Positions 1-10,436 of a DNA stretch of 64,000 nt are shown here, piece after piece; within the stretch, counting starts at the first letter, position 1, and each line of letters opens with the position of its first letter. This stretch comes from Albugo candida (lineage: Eukaryota > Oomycota > Peronosporomycetes > Albuginales): contig JBDOQK010000050.1 of NCBI GenBank assembly GCA_040437565.1, positions 186,001-250,000 on the forward strand, given 5' to 3'. The notes under the pieces are model-generated. The model was not told the origin of the DNA, ran no database searches, and saw only the letters and a program-made list of their open reading frames with translations. The translations under genes were made by a program, and so were the position numbers.

Positions 1-39
1 TCAGTCAGAATTGCAGAAAAAGAAAGAGGGCTTGAATAA
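1..39 (+). CDS. possible 3' tail of a gene entering from the left
   Basis: From base 1 the first frame reads 12 codons (ending RGLE) and then a TAA stop at 37-39. The piece is too short to identify. It could equally be non-coding sequence. Nothing else in 40-600 looks coding. Confidence 0.15.
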   Translation, partial: SVRIAEKERGLE

Positions 40-813
40 CATGTATAGATCGTTCTCCTCAATCAGGAGAATCTCTTCCTGCGAGACGCAGAACATCTTC
101 TCGCATTAATACTTTTCGCTTCAGTATGTTTACTAGCGTCGTAGGAAGCGATTATGCGAGCACAAAAGCACTGTTTGAATCAAGTAAAGATGACAATGTA
201 TTAACCTACTGATGCCCGCAATGCTTCGCGCATTACGAAAGCGCGCGCCAATGACAAACAGACGAATTTCTCACTGCTCTCTAGCAAACTACAGCGCCCA
301 ACACCATTTCAACATACCTGCCCGTAGAGTGAATTCGTATTGCTAACAAGATCGTCCTGCTCCATACGCTACAAGCTATACGCTGAACTCGTAGCGATAT
401 TTAAACGGTGAGGAAATGGAAATGTTCTTTCTCAACCTCGCAGCTTTCTGTGAAGTGATTTTGTCCGATTTGTCTCCTTGTGTCAGGCACTTGCTACCGG
501 TTGCACTCAAAGGAAGACGCGTGATGTGGCGGCGCCAGAAAGAGCTCAGTTGAAGGTGTCTATATTACTAGAATTAGACAAACTGACTTCTCTAGTTGCC
601 TAGGCTATNNNNNNNNNNNNNNNNNNNNNNNNNNNNNNNNNNNNNNNNNNNNNNNNNNNNNNNNNNNNNNNNNNNNNNNNNNNNNNNNNNNNNNNNNNNN
701 NNNNNNNNTTGAAGAAACAATGCATCCGCGCAACGATTGGACAGCTATAAAATCGAATCTAAAAGTACTACATTTCGTATTTCTACATCTTTGCTCATTC
801 GAGGATTTGCACC
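40..813. other. non-coding stretch with an assembly gap
   Basis: I see no gene in 40-608. Bases 609-708 are 100 N. Unlike most gaps in this window, its two flanks do not repeat each other, so sequence may really be missing here. 709-813 is the immediate upstream region of the secreted gene that starts at 814. Confidence 0.5.
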
Positions 814-2627
814 ATGCCACCGCTACGACCAGTGAGCATAGTCGCATGGGTTTTCGCATGTCATCTGCGGCCATGTTTTGGTCAGTTGTATCAAAAAGAA
901 TACACGATATCCGCTCATAAAAGTCTGATGGGGAAGAGAGCATTAGAAATAAATTATTTCATCTGCCAGAAATGCATGATAGATGCTGCTGGAGTGGCTG
1001 GCATATGGATGACTCATTTCAGTGACCGTCGGAACTTGGCAGCATTTTCCATCACTGGTACGCTACGCAGCTTCGGACGGGTACACACGTATTGCGAGGC
1101 TTATTGCGATGGTCTGCAAGAGTTACCACCTTCTCCCGGAATGTCTACCTCTGACGAAAATTTGAATCGGCAAGAGCAAAATGCAAATTTAAGAGCAAGC
1201 GACCAATCGAATGGTCGTCTTTTGTGTCTTGCTCAGCCTCAGTGGAGTGTTTCGCTTTCGTGCAGAACTTGTCTGAAAGAAACGAGTGAATCCGTCAGCT
1301 TCGGTGAATTCTATGTCGTGGCAGGAAAAGACATCCGATACGTCGTTTATGTACTGCACTCTGTGAGGACACGAAAACAAGTTTACGAACCTTGCATAAC
1401 ATTTGGACACTGCGCTGCCTTTAATGAAGAAATATATAGTGAAAAGGTATGCGAGCGAGTTCATGGTTCTCAAGCCTTATGGTACACTGAACCGATAAAG
1501 TCGCTCGAGAAAGCGATTGCCAGTATGAAAGTGTCAAATGATGGACAAATTGAAGAAAGCCCAAATGGACCCGAGTCATATACGCACTTCCAATGCTTCA
1601 AGACGACAAAGCGAACTGACCTACGAAAGTTGCATCAGCTGATCTTAAATTGCATGGAATGCTTGACAAAAAATTTTTTTTGGATTAGTGCATTGTATGA
1701 CACCTGGCTCTACTCGTGATCCAGATGCTCTATTTTTGATCTACTTCCATGAAGAAATGTCGGTAGAGGTATCGTCTTCGCAAATTTGCCGCAATAAATG
1801 TCCAGACTTTGAGCCTGTCGAAACGGAAGAATGCTACAAGAAATATCACTTCGGTTTTGATTGGTCACCAGCTGAAAATCAAATGTCTGTCAATGTGCCT
1901 GAGTTGAGCAGGAAGAATGATCATACGGTAGATGGTACTTTGTGTGTTTTAGCATATTCTAACACCGACATCGGAGCGTGCGGCGCATGCCTCAATTCGC
2001 AATTCAAGAATGAGAAGCACAAGGCAAGAACGCTCAGTAAAATGAATGCCTTGATTCGTATCCACGCCAAAAAAAAAAACCGAACTCGCAAAATGCATGG
2101 GCGATTCTGGAGAGCCTTGCACTGGATTCTTGTTTCCGTCGACTGAAGTATGTAAAGACGAAAAGTTCTATCCAATAACTTCAACACATAGCAGTGAAGA
2201 CGAAAAGGGTTTTTCTATTGTAGCTAACGGCTTTCCAGCCGAAAGCTCGTCACAATCCAATGGCAAAAAGACCCGACTATCAATATTGCCCGACCCTAGT
2301 CGAGTCGTCACTGTTGTGGGGGTTAAATATGTACATAGCAATTGCTTGGCATGTTTGCTCATGTTGTATGAAGTGCTGCTCGTATCAACTGAAGATGAGT
2401 ATCTTTGGATGGTGGAACATGAGGAACCTACCATGAATTGCGATTGTACTTGGGAAAAAACGGGGACAAGACTAGAGAAATTCAAGATGAATCCATTGCG
2501 ACCAGTGGCGGGCTATGGCGCCGAGTTTTGCTCTGACATTGATTTTGCGTCCTTCCACCTGGTTCCTACTATAACGAAGATAGAGGTAGACAGACTTCTG
2601 ATTGCCGCTCATCAAAACCGCGAATAA
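814..2627 (+). pseudogene. broken secreted CCG-like effector gene
   Basis: The region codes for a cysteine-rich secreted protein. It opens with ATG at 814 and a hydrophobic signal peptide of about 23 residues. Soon after comes the pair CQKC followed by five residues and G, which is the C-x2-C-x5-G signature that names the CCG effector class of Albugo (family knowledge). More C-x2-C pairs follow along the region. Coding character continues to about 2627 but not in one frame: the gene looks broken, with about two breaks. It may be a decayed effector, or the breaks may be assembly errors. The neighbours are non-coding on both sides, with about 900 bases before the next gene, as is usual for effector loci. 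No function beyond the class can be given. Confidence 0.6.
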
Positions 2628-3521
2628 AGGATCGGAGTGTTCAAGCGATTGCAACAATCATGTTCACTAGCACCGTAGAAATCGATCAGGTCTTATAATA
2701 GCGCTGCTTGATTTAGGTCAAGGTGACACGTCCTTGCTTAAGAAATATCTTGAATTGCCTAACTTTCTGTAATGGAGCCTAGCACGAAAGTGTTGACTAT
2801 AGACATACGCATCAAATGACGACTAGACGATCAGGAGATGAACGAGAACTGGGCAATAAATCACAGTCTCAGTCATGCAGCTAATGTCGCTTAAGTGAAT
2901 CAGTGAGAATCAATCACAAAGATGTGCCTATACGCGAGCATCAACACGTGCTATTTGGGCGGCTACTCTATCGACGCGACTCGATAGACATAGAACGAGC
3001 CCAGCTACTAATTGCACTTCGACTATAAGCACATGCGCACAATTAACGTGTCCATCTGACAGCGGCATTCTGTAAAATCTGACTTCGCCTCAGCGTTTGA
3101 GGTTTCCTGAGAGCTGAGACTGCTGATAGACAATTACGTTGACGCTGCAAAAGTACAATGAACGCGTTCTAATTCATGCTGCACAACTCACTCCCCATAG
3201 CCGCATTTACATTCTGACAACTCTCACGCAACATTCTAGAAAATCAATGAAGAAAATATGAGCAAGAAAAGATCGGAAACACTGATCGCGTTTCACCCAC
3301 GTGGAGCTCACTGTCTTTTTTAAAAATTCGTCGACTTGATATGTTGCAAACTGCATCTGAGAGACGTCACAGAACGCTCCATTGAATTTTCTACTTTGCA
3401 ATCAAAATCTACTTTTGACAATTAAAACTGATAGCATACGTTTCACCCGTACACGGCCAAATTTAGCCATAAATCATCCAGTGGAATCATCTCTTTCATC
3501 TGCGTCATTAATTTTTCGACA
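2628..3521. other. intergenic, nothing recognised
   Basis: About 0.9 kb without an open frame of convincing length or composition. It separates the broken secreted gene from the sugar transporter. Its right end should hold the transporter promoter. Confidence 0.5.
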
Positions 3522-5907
3522 ATGGACGCGAAACGCGCTCTTATTGCAGCCAATGAGCTGTTGGCTTCCGACGACATTATCGTTTCTGCAGGCGACCTTA
3601 ATGCATTAGCAAAGCCCCAAAGCGACAAGAAGAGTATTAAGCAAGACCGTCAGCCGCAAGCCGAAGAAGATGAAGACCGCACCGACAATCAAGAAGATGA
3701 GAGTTTCTTCTGCAACGAGTCCAATCAAGAGAAGACGACATTACTGAATGCTTCCAGAGCTTTTTCTGATGACTCTGACTCTTGTACACGCAGTTGGAAA
3801 GGTTTTTCATGGATTAGTGTGGGTGTACGTGCCTTAACACGCAAGAATAGACACAGAGTGCACCCCACTGGATCCTCTAAAGCTTCAAAANNNNNNNNNN
3901 NNNNNNNNNNNNNNNNNNNNNNNNNNNNNNNNNNNNNNNNNNNNNNNNNNNNNNNNNNNNNNNNNNNNNNNNNNNNNNNNNNNNNNNNNNTTGGCTTCCG
4001 ACGACATTATCGTTTCTGCAGGCGACCTTAATGCATTAGCAAAGCCCCAAAGCGACAAGAAGAGTATTAAGCAAGACCGTCAGCCGCAAGCCGAAGAAGA
4101 TGAAGACCGCACCGACAATCAAGAAGATGAGAGTTTCTTCTGCAACGAGTCCAATCAAGAGAAGACGACATTACTGAATGCTTCCAGAGCTTTTTCTGAT
4201 GACTCTGACTCTTGTACACGCAGTTGGAAAGGTTTTTCATGGATTAGTGTGGGTGTACGTGCCTTAACACGCAAGAATAGACACAGAGTGCACCCCACTG
4301 GATCCTCTAAAGCTTCAAAAGGACAAAAACAGCAGGATCGGCAAGTGGGAAGCTTATATCTGTATGTAAGCGTTCTACTAGTCCTTTTATCTGGGTCACA
4401 ATTGGGTTGGGAAATCACGCAACTCAATTTGAGCACATTTCATAGTCAAGATGATTGTGCACGAAGACCTATTCAAGATGGGAAATGCATCATATTTCCC
4501 GGTCATTCGAGTTTCCAGTGGGTTTTAGCGGTTGTTGCTTGGGTTGTAGGGGCAGCGTTCGGGTCGTTGAGCGCATCCAGTCCAGCTGATCGATTTGGAA
4601 GGAAGTTTGTTATATATGCTAATGCCATCCTGATGATTCTTGGGGCTGCCTTGCAGACATTTGCGCCAGCTATCTCAGTTTTCTCACTCGGTCGATTCAT
4701 TTCTGGATTGTGTTCCGGTTCCGCGACGACCATCGCGTCCATATTCCTGGCTGAAATTGGACCAGAACATCAACGTGCTAGTTTTGTGGTAGCGTTCCAA
4801 GTTGCTGGATCACTCGGACTGGTTGCTATCACATCAGCTCATTTTGCTGTTTCCGGCTCATCAACATCGTGGCGATGGATTATGATGGTGCCAATGTGTA
4901 TCGGTGGGATTCAGCTTTTGTGTATGCCAATCTTCCTAATCGAAAGCCCGACGTGGCTATTACAAAAACACAAATATCAACAAGCTGCAATTGCGTATCA
5001 AAAGCTGTACCGAGGAGGATCTTTTGAACAACTTCAAGCACAAGTACGAGCAAAACAGGAGGCTTCACGGCAGGCCGAATCGTCTCGTCCGTCAGGTCAA
5101 ATGAACACCTTACAATCACTGGCGGCGTTTTTTAGAGAGAGCACATTAACTGGGAATCGTGCCCAGTTTTACCTTTCGATTCTTCTTTGTATTGCTCGGC
5201 AATTTGGTGGAGTTTCAGCCGTCTTCTACTACTCCTCCAGCATCTTTACACGAGCTGGAATCTCAGATCCGCGAGTTGGCAATCTGATTCTTTCAAGTTT
5301 TAACGTCACGACTGTCTTTACGGTTTGTACGTTTATGAAGCACATACCACGACGAAAAGCTCTTTTGTTTGGAATCTCGGGCATGATTTTCGCATCCATT
5401 GGTATGACATTGGCTCTCATCCGTCAAAGTATGCTGGCCATTGCGTTCACCGCAATGTATGTCACCTGCAATTCCATGTCACTTGGGACGCTACCGTTTC
5501 TCGTGAGTGCAGAGATCTTACCGGAACATATTCGATGCAAAGGACTCAGTATTTCTTCGTGTGTGAATTGGCTGGCAAATTTATGCATTGGAATTGCTTT
5601 TCCCAGCATTGCTCAAGCACTTGGAAACTTTGCATTCACACCATTCACTATTCTTTTGGTCTTTTTCTGGCTAGCTTTGTATTCCTTCCTTCCAGAAACC
5701 AAAGGCAGAACCAGTGAGGAGATTCAGCTTGATTTTGTAGAGTCAAAAAGATCATTTTTTTGCAACCCGAAACAGGTCGGCTCCGTCTTTGATACGAAAC
5801 GGGAAGGAGCGCCTGGAAGTCTTTTTGCTAAACAAGCCGCACGACTACGTAGAGCGAGTATGGAGATGATACAGATAGCGATTCCGAGCATCAGTCAAAG
5901 TGCGTGA
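3522..5907 (+). CDS. MFS sugar transporter (SP family)
   Basis: A twelve-helix sugar/H+ symporter of the major facilitator superfamily, expected in the plasma membrane. ATG at 3522 begins MDAKRALIAANEL. A long acidic, polar N-terminal tail of about 120 residues precedes the first membrane helix. Family motifs: ADRFGRK between helices 2 and 3 (the D-R-x-G-R-K loop), ESPTWLL in the central loop (the PESPRWL box) and PETKGRT after helix 12. A false gap at 3891-3990 repeats bases 3561-3890 as 3991-4320. Dropping the N run and one copy leaves one continuous frame, about 651 residues. The gene ends 63 bases from the stop codon of the convergent LarE-like gene. Substrate cannot be told; biotrophic oomycetes use such carriers to take up host hexoses (inference). 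Confidence 0.9.
3561..4320. repeat. false gap: 330-base flank repeated on both sides of 100 N
   Basis: Bases 3561-3890 reappear at 3991-4320 with exactly 100 N between. The repeated part is coding sequence of the transporter. Unmerged contig overlap is the simplest reading. Confidence 0.9.
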
Positions 5908-5970
5908 GAACAGCAGCGCTTGTTACGTCGGGTTGTATGGTTTTGATTATATATACATAGCGGCAGATGC

Positions 5971-7138
5971 CTACTTTTCAGCCGATATGGACGCAAAGCC
6001 GCTGACACTGCCCGTTTTGAATGGTCTGAGAATGACAGAAGCGAAGCCAATTCGTATCAACGTATTCTGAATGTTCTCGAAAAAAGATCGAGCTTGGGCA
6101 AGGATGGTTTGATCCACTTCTACACTCGTTGGATTGACACTGCGCTCTATTTCGTGTACGGGTACGTACCCACCGCTGCTCGATTTTTGGTCAGAAACCG
6201 AACCCGAAGGTTTACGGATTCAGGAAGTGCTAGTAATTGTCGAATATATGCTTCTGCTTTTTCGACTCGTTTCAGATGGTCCTGTGCCCAACACAGCGTG
6301 AGATGATGTCCTACATCTGAAGACTATGATTTACTTTTGTAGCTTCTACTCCATAAGCGAGTCTTGAGCGCAGACAAGGAGATGCAGCCACATTCCAATT
6401 CGACAATCCAATAAACCTCGCAATCTCTCGCACTTGTGCTTTTGATAAGTTGTCCAATGGACTCACCACATCAAACTCATCGGCCGCGACTAATCCTGTG
6501 GGTGCATTGGATCGAATTGACTAAAGATCGCTCTTCTAAACGCTCATAGCCAGTACCTAGTCGCGTTGGATCCACTCGGTCGTCGGCGTTTGTGCCGTTG
6601 TATATTGTCGCTTTTATTTTGCTGAAAGATCCGATCGCTTCAGAGCTCTATGATGCCGGCTTTGAAAATCAAATAAATGGACTGTTGGAAATATGCTTTA
6701 CCATCATGGCTGTTTTTGTAAATAATGAAATATGATGCATCGTCGTGTAGAGATTGGTTTTGCAGTGGTAGCAACTAAAGGGTCTGTTTACATTTCAGAC
6801 ACAGCTATGTGCAGTGTACGCAACCTTCTTCCTCGATTCTCGACGTAATTGTTATCTTCACCTTCTGTGGTGTTACATTCCACCAATTGGATTCCAATTT
6901 CATTCGCTATTGTACGTGCTCGTTCGACTTGATCTATTGACACAGCTGGCGAGATGCCCAGGACTGCAGCGCTCTCTAATGGGAACACACGGTGTACAAG
7001 AGACGCTACAAGCGAAGAGTCGACACCTCCGGAGAAGGCAACAATACTCGGAAGTGAGCTACATTGATTTGATTGTATCTTTCGCATGTTTGCATGACGA
7101 ATACGATGCAGTAAAGCATCGATTCTTGCCGATGTCAT
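5971..7138 (-). CDS. LarE-like ATP-dependent sulfur transferase (PP-loop ATPase)
   Basis: Homologue of bacterial LarE, which adenylates a substrate carboxylate and moves sulfur onto it during nickel-pincer cofactor synthesis; the role in oomycetes is unknown. Six exons fit GT-AG introns and one frame: 7138-6825, 6774-6702, 6647-6557, 6495-6335, 6281-6170, 6116-5971 (298 residues). The introns are 50, 54, 61, 53 and 53 bases. The last intron (6117-6169) is the least certain. Visible motifs: PP-loop SGGVDSS at 36-42, a CYHC pair at 106-109, NGTNADDR near 147-154, DPTRLG, and ASPCLRSR with Cys200. CxxC plus the third cysteine is the pattern of LarE proteins that bind a 4Fe-4S cluster rather than sacrificing one cysteine (family knowledge). 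The start is 157 bases from the divergent eL27 start, so the two may share a promoter. Confidence 0.85.
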
Positions 7139-7295
7139 GACGGTAAGTACGACGCATTTAATATAAAGGTTCGTCTGGTGCGGTTTATAATGAGCTCGTG
7201 ATCACTGAACCGTAGAGCCATTCAAAGGAGTGCTCTTGATTGGCTTGGAGGCAGCGGATATTCCTTGTTCCCGACACTTTTTACACGCAGAAAAT

Positions 7296-7891
7296 ATGGG
7301 CATGTATGTAGTCGCTGATAATCCACTAAAGGTATCTGATTGATTTATGACAGCATTAAGAATGGAAAAGTAGTAGTATTGCTAAATGGCCGCTTTGCTG
7401 GGCGTAAAGCCATTGTCGTGAAAGCGTTTGATGAAGGCGTTGGCGATAGAAAGTATGGGTTTGCGATTGGTACGTCCTTGTTCTCCCCAAGTACGAAAAT
7501 AGGCTTATTCGTGTCCGCATAGTTGCCGGTATCGATCGGTACCCTCGCAAAGTAACACGATCTATGGGCAAGAACAAGATTAAGAAGAAGTCGAAAATCA
7601 AGCCTTTCGTGAAATACGTGAACTACAACCATATGATGCCGACACGATACATTGTAGACATTGATCTGAAAAAGGTCTTGGATGACGATGTCATGTCTAA
7701 ACCGGAATCTCGTGTGGAAACCCGCAAGACGATTAAAAAAGTCTTTGAAGAACGGTATGTCAGTACATTCATTCTGCAGACCGTATTCTAAATGTATTGG
7801 TGTCAATCACAGGTACTTGAACCAAGCGGATTGCTCGTCTGAGAAGAAGGCAACTGGTGTTAGCTTCTTCTTCAAGAAACTCAGGTTTTAG
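7296..7891 (+). CDS. RPL27: 60S ribosomal protein eL27
   Basis: Large-subunit cytosolic ribosomal protein eL27. Four exons: 7296-7303, 7354-7469, 7523-7754, 7813-7891, with introns of 50, 53 and 58 bases; 144 residues against 136 in animals. The first exon is only 8 bases and gives MGI before the conserved [17 protein letters not shown]. Other family landmarks are [31 protein letters not shown] and the C-terminal FFKKLRF. The tiny first exon is inferred because ATGGGCAT joined to CATTAAG gives MGIIKNGK, which lines up with the family N-terminus, and because the intron begins GTATGT and ends ACAG. It lies head to head with the LarE-like gene. Confidence 0.93.
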
Positions 7892-8271
7892 GCACAAACT
7901 AACAGCATTTCTTGATAATATCCGCGCCTTGAATGAATTGATCGAAAATGTGACTCTGCATCTGNNNNNNNNNNNNNNNNNNNNNNNNNNNNNNNNNNNN
8001 NNNNNNNNNNNNNNNNNNNNNNNNNNNNNNNNNNNNNNNNNNNNNNNNNNNNNNNNNNNNNNNNGAATTGATCGAAAATGTGACTCTGCATCTGTATACT
8101 ATACGTCCATTCCTTCAAACTATACACATACACACAAAGGCACTCAACCAGCGTCTTTCGTGACCGTTACGCAACTGCCAACAGCACTTGCAATTCACGA
8201 CATAAACCGCTCTTTCAAAAGCGTCGCAACATGACCGTTTCCGTGGATAGTGACTCATAACTAAGTCTTCA
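7892..8271. other. intergenic with a false gap
   Basis: No gene seen. Bases 7935-7964 (30 bases) are repeated at 8065-8094 around 100 N. The real distance between eL27 and the next gene is therefore about 250 bases. Confidence 0.7.
7935..8094. repeat. false gap: 30-base flank repeated around 100 N
   Basis: Bases 7935-7964 equal 8065-8094. The repeat is intergenic, so no gene is affected. Confidence 0.85.
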
Positions 8272-10137
8272 ATGTCAATGTCGCTCATGCACGTGCGAGT
8301 ACACGTGTTGGTGTGTAGTCTACTATTATTTGCCAATGGCATTTCAGCGCTGACGTTGGACCACTTGACTTGGAACCTCACATCCGATACATTTTTCTTA
8401 ACACAGCCGCTCTTTGATATTGGTAGAATTGTGATCAGTGACGTGTTTCCGGAGCCGTCCATTCCACCCAAACAGCTTTGGGAAATCGCTAAGCAATATA
8501 CACCCAATTCGCGTGGATTCGTGTTGCCGCTCTTTGATGGAAATTCGCATTTAGGCTTCTCGCTACTTATCGATTTCGAGCGTAAATTCGGCCTCAAGAT
8601 ACCTGTGGAAGTACCGCATTGTGGAGACTTGGAGATTGAAATTCAGGAGCAATTGAAAGTACGATTTCCTTCTATACGTATATTTGATGTGTGCGATCTC
8701 GCAGCTTTGGCTGAATACAATGGCCAGAAAATATTTTGTCAGAATGTGAATCATTGTCATGAGATATTTCGCTCGTTTCTGATTGGTGTGCTGGCGGTTG
8801 TGTACTCCACATTTGATGAAATAATGCTTCTAGACGCAGATACGCAGTATTTTACCGACCCCACAGAGACCTGGGAGCTGGAGGATGTGAAGCAAACTGG
8901 GGTGTTGTTATTCCGCGATCGAGTCGTTGAACCGTATAAATTCCTATTAGAGCCGACCGAGGAAGAGCATCAAGGATTGCGTCGGCTTCATCGATTCTTG
9001 GGAGCATTTGATCCACGTCCTTATCGTTTTCTCGGTCATGTCGCCAGTGAGCCTGCACCTGACGAATGGGTCGCTACTATGTCATCAGAATCTTTTCGCC
9101 ACTACAAACCATCCAAATTGGCGATGACAACACATGCTTGGAATTTCCTATCAGGCCATAATATCGATTCCTCGTTCGTTTTATGGAGCAAAGGAAAACA
9201 ATCACGAGCAACGACAATTCTCGCTTCTTTTGTTTCGTTGAATGGAGTTCCATCTCCACCTTCTTATGGCGATAAAGAGTTATTTTTCTTTGCATGTGAG
9301 CTCGCAGAAACCTCGTATGCGGTTTCCAAGTACGGAGCTGGAAGTATCACAAGCAATGAGCCCATACTGAACAATACTGCGCTTTGTGGAGATGCACTTC
9401 ACTTTCTACCCATTCGTCAGCCGTCACAAAATTGGTCACTTTCCGCGAACGATGGCGTCCCATTCTACACAAATGGCGATTATATCAGCAGCTGGGATCC
9501 CGAACACGATAAGCTGTTCCATACAATGTCAACGCCAGCAAACTTCCATCTAAACGTATTGAAGCGCTCTAAAACGCATGTCGGATGTCTACAGCGTCGC
9601 GTGGTTGTAAACGCATCCGAAGCAATGCGAAATGCCATTTCAGAGCNNNNNNNNNNNNNNNNNNNNNNNNNNNNNNNNNNNNNNNNNNNNNNNNNNNNNN
9701 NNNNNNNNNNNNNNNNNNNNNNNNNNNNNNNNNNNNNNNNNNNNNNCGCAGAAACCTCGTATGCGGTTTCCAAGTACGGAGCTGGAAGTATCACAAGCAA
9801 TGAGCCCATACTCAACAATACTGCGCTTTGTGGAGATGCACTTCACTTTCTACCCATTCGTCAGCCGTCACAAAATTGGTCACTTTCCGCGAACGATGGC
9901 GTCCCATTCTACACAAATGGCGATTATATCAGCAGCTGGGATCCCGAACACGATAAGCTGTTCCATACAATGTCAACGCCAGCAAACTTCCATCTAAACG
10001 TATTGAAGCGCTCTAAAACGCATGTCGGATGTCTACAGCGTCGCGTGGTTGTAAACGCATCCGAAGCAATGCGAAATGCCATTTCAGAGCGAATAAAAGC
10101 TCTGCGAGAGCTTCAGTTTGGATTTATTGGACGCTGA
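8272..10137 (+). CDS. secreted or Golgi glycosyltransferase-like protein (GT71/MNN1-like)
   Basis: Probably an alpha-mannosyltransferase-like enzyme of the secretory pathway. ATG at 8272 (a second at 8278) leads into a hydrophobic signal or anchor, VLVCSLLLFANGISA. Then come VPHCGDLEIEIQEQL, FRSFLIGVLAVVYSTFDEIM and LLDADTQYFTDP, where DAD is the metal-binding DxD. This order (chosen sugar-donor fold, hydrophobic strand, DxD, then xxDP) matches fungal MNN1-type GT71 and the related GT8 fold. Several NxT/NxS sites are present. A false gap at 9647-9746 repeats 9303-9646 as 9747-10090; corrected length is about 473 residues and the frame is continuous. There are no introns. The specific linkage made cannot be told, and GT8 remains possible. 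Confidence 0.7.
   Translation: MSMSLMHVRVHVLVCSLLLFANGISALTLDHLTWNLTSDTFFLTQPLFDIGRIVISDVFPEPSIPPKQLWEIAKQYTPNSRGFVLPLFDGNSHLGFSLLIDFERKFGLKIPVEVPHCGDLEIEIQEQLKVRFPSIRIFDVCDLAALAEYNGQKIFCQNVNHCHEIFRSFLIGVLAVVYSTFDEIMLLDADTQYFTDPTETWELEDVKQTGVLLFRDRVVEPYKFLLEPTEEEHQGLRRLHRFLGAFDPRPYRFLGHVASEPAPDEWVATMSSESFRHYKPSKLAMTTHAWNFLSGHNIDSSFVLWSKGKQSRATTILASFVSLNGVPSPPSYGDKELFFFACELAETSYAVSKYGAGSITSNEPILNNTALCGDALHFLPIRQPSQNWSLSANDGVPFYTNGDYISSWDPEHDKLFHTMSTPANFHLNVLKRSKTHVGCLQRRVVVNASEAMRNAISEXXXXXXXXXXXXXXXXXXXXXXXXXXXXXXXXXXAETSYAVSKYGAGSITSNEPILNNTALCGDALHFLPIRQPSQNWSLSANDGVPFYTNGDYISSWDPEHDKLFHTMSTPANFHLNVLKRSKTHVGCLQRRVVVNASEAMRNAISERIKALRELQFGFIGR
9303..10090. repeat. false gap: 344-base flank repeated around 100 N, one mismatch
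   Basis: Bases 9303-9646 reappear at 9747-10090. They differ at one position that I noticed (CTG versus CTC, Leu in both), near 9369 and 9813. A silent difference suggests two alleles assembled separately rather than a real exon duplication. Confidence 0.88.
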
Positions 10138-10436
10138 CTGTCACAGACGCTGCAATTTTGGGTGCGTTTGTTGAAAGCTTTTTACGCGATGAGAAAGTCG
10201 AGGATGTTACCCTTCTTTTAGGGAAGGGGATCCGCATGTATTGCAATGCTTATTGTCGGTGTAAAGAGGTCTATAGCGTGTAAAACATGAAAACAATAAG
10301 CGCATTTTGGCGGCGAAACGATTTTTTGTCTCTTGCAATGGATCTTTACATCGCTTTCTGATTGGTGGATCCTTCAAATAGGATGATTTGATTCGCTGAT
10401 AATCGCCTAACTGGCACGACGATCGAAATCTTTGCA
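10138..10436. other. intergenic, promoter region of the giant gene
   Basis: 299 bases with no gene. It lies between the glycosyltransferase stop and the ATG at 10437 and should contain the giant gene's promoter. I see no clear named motif. Confidence 0.5.
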
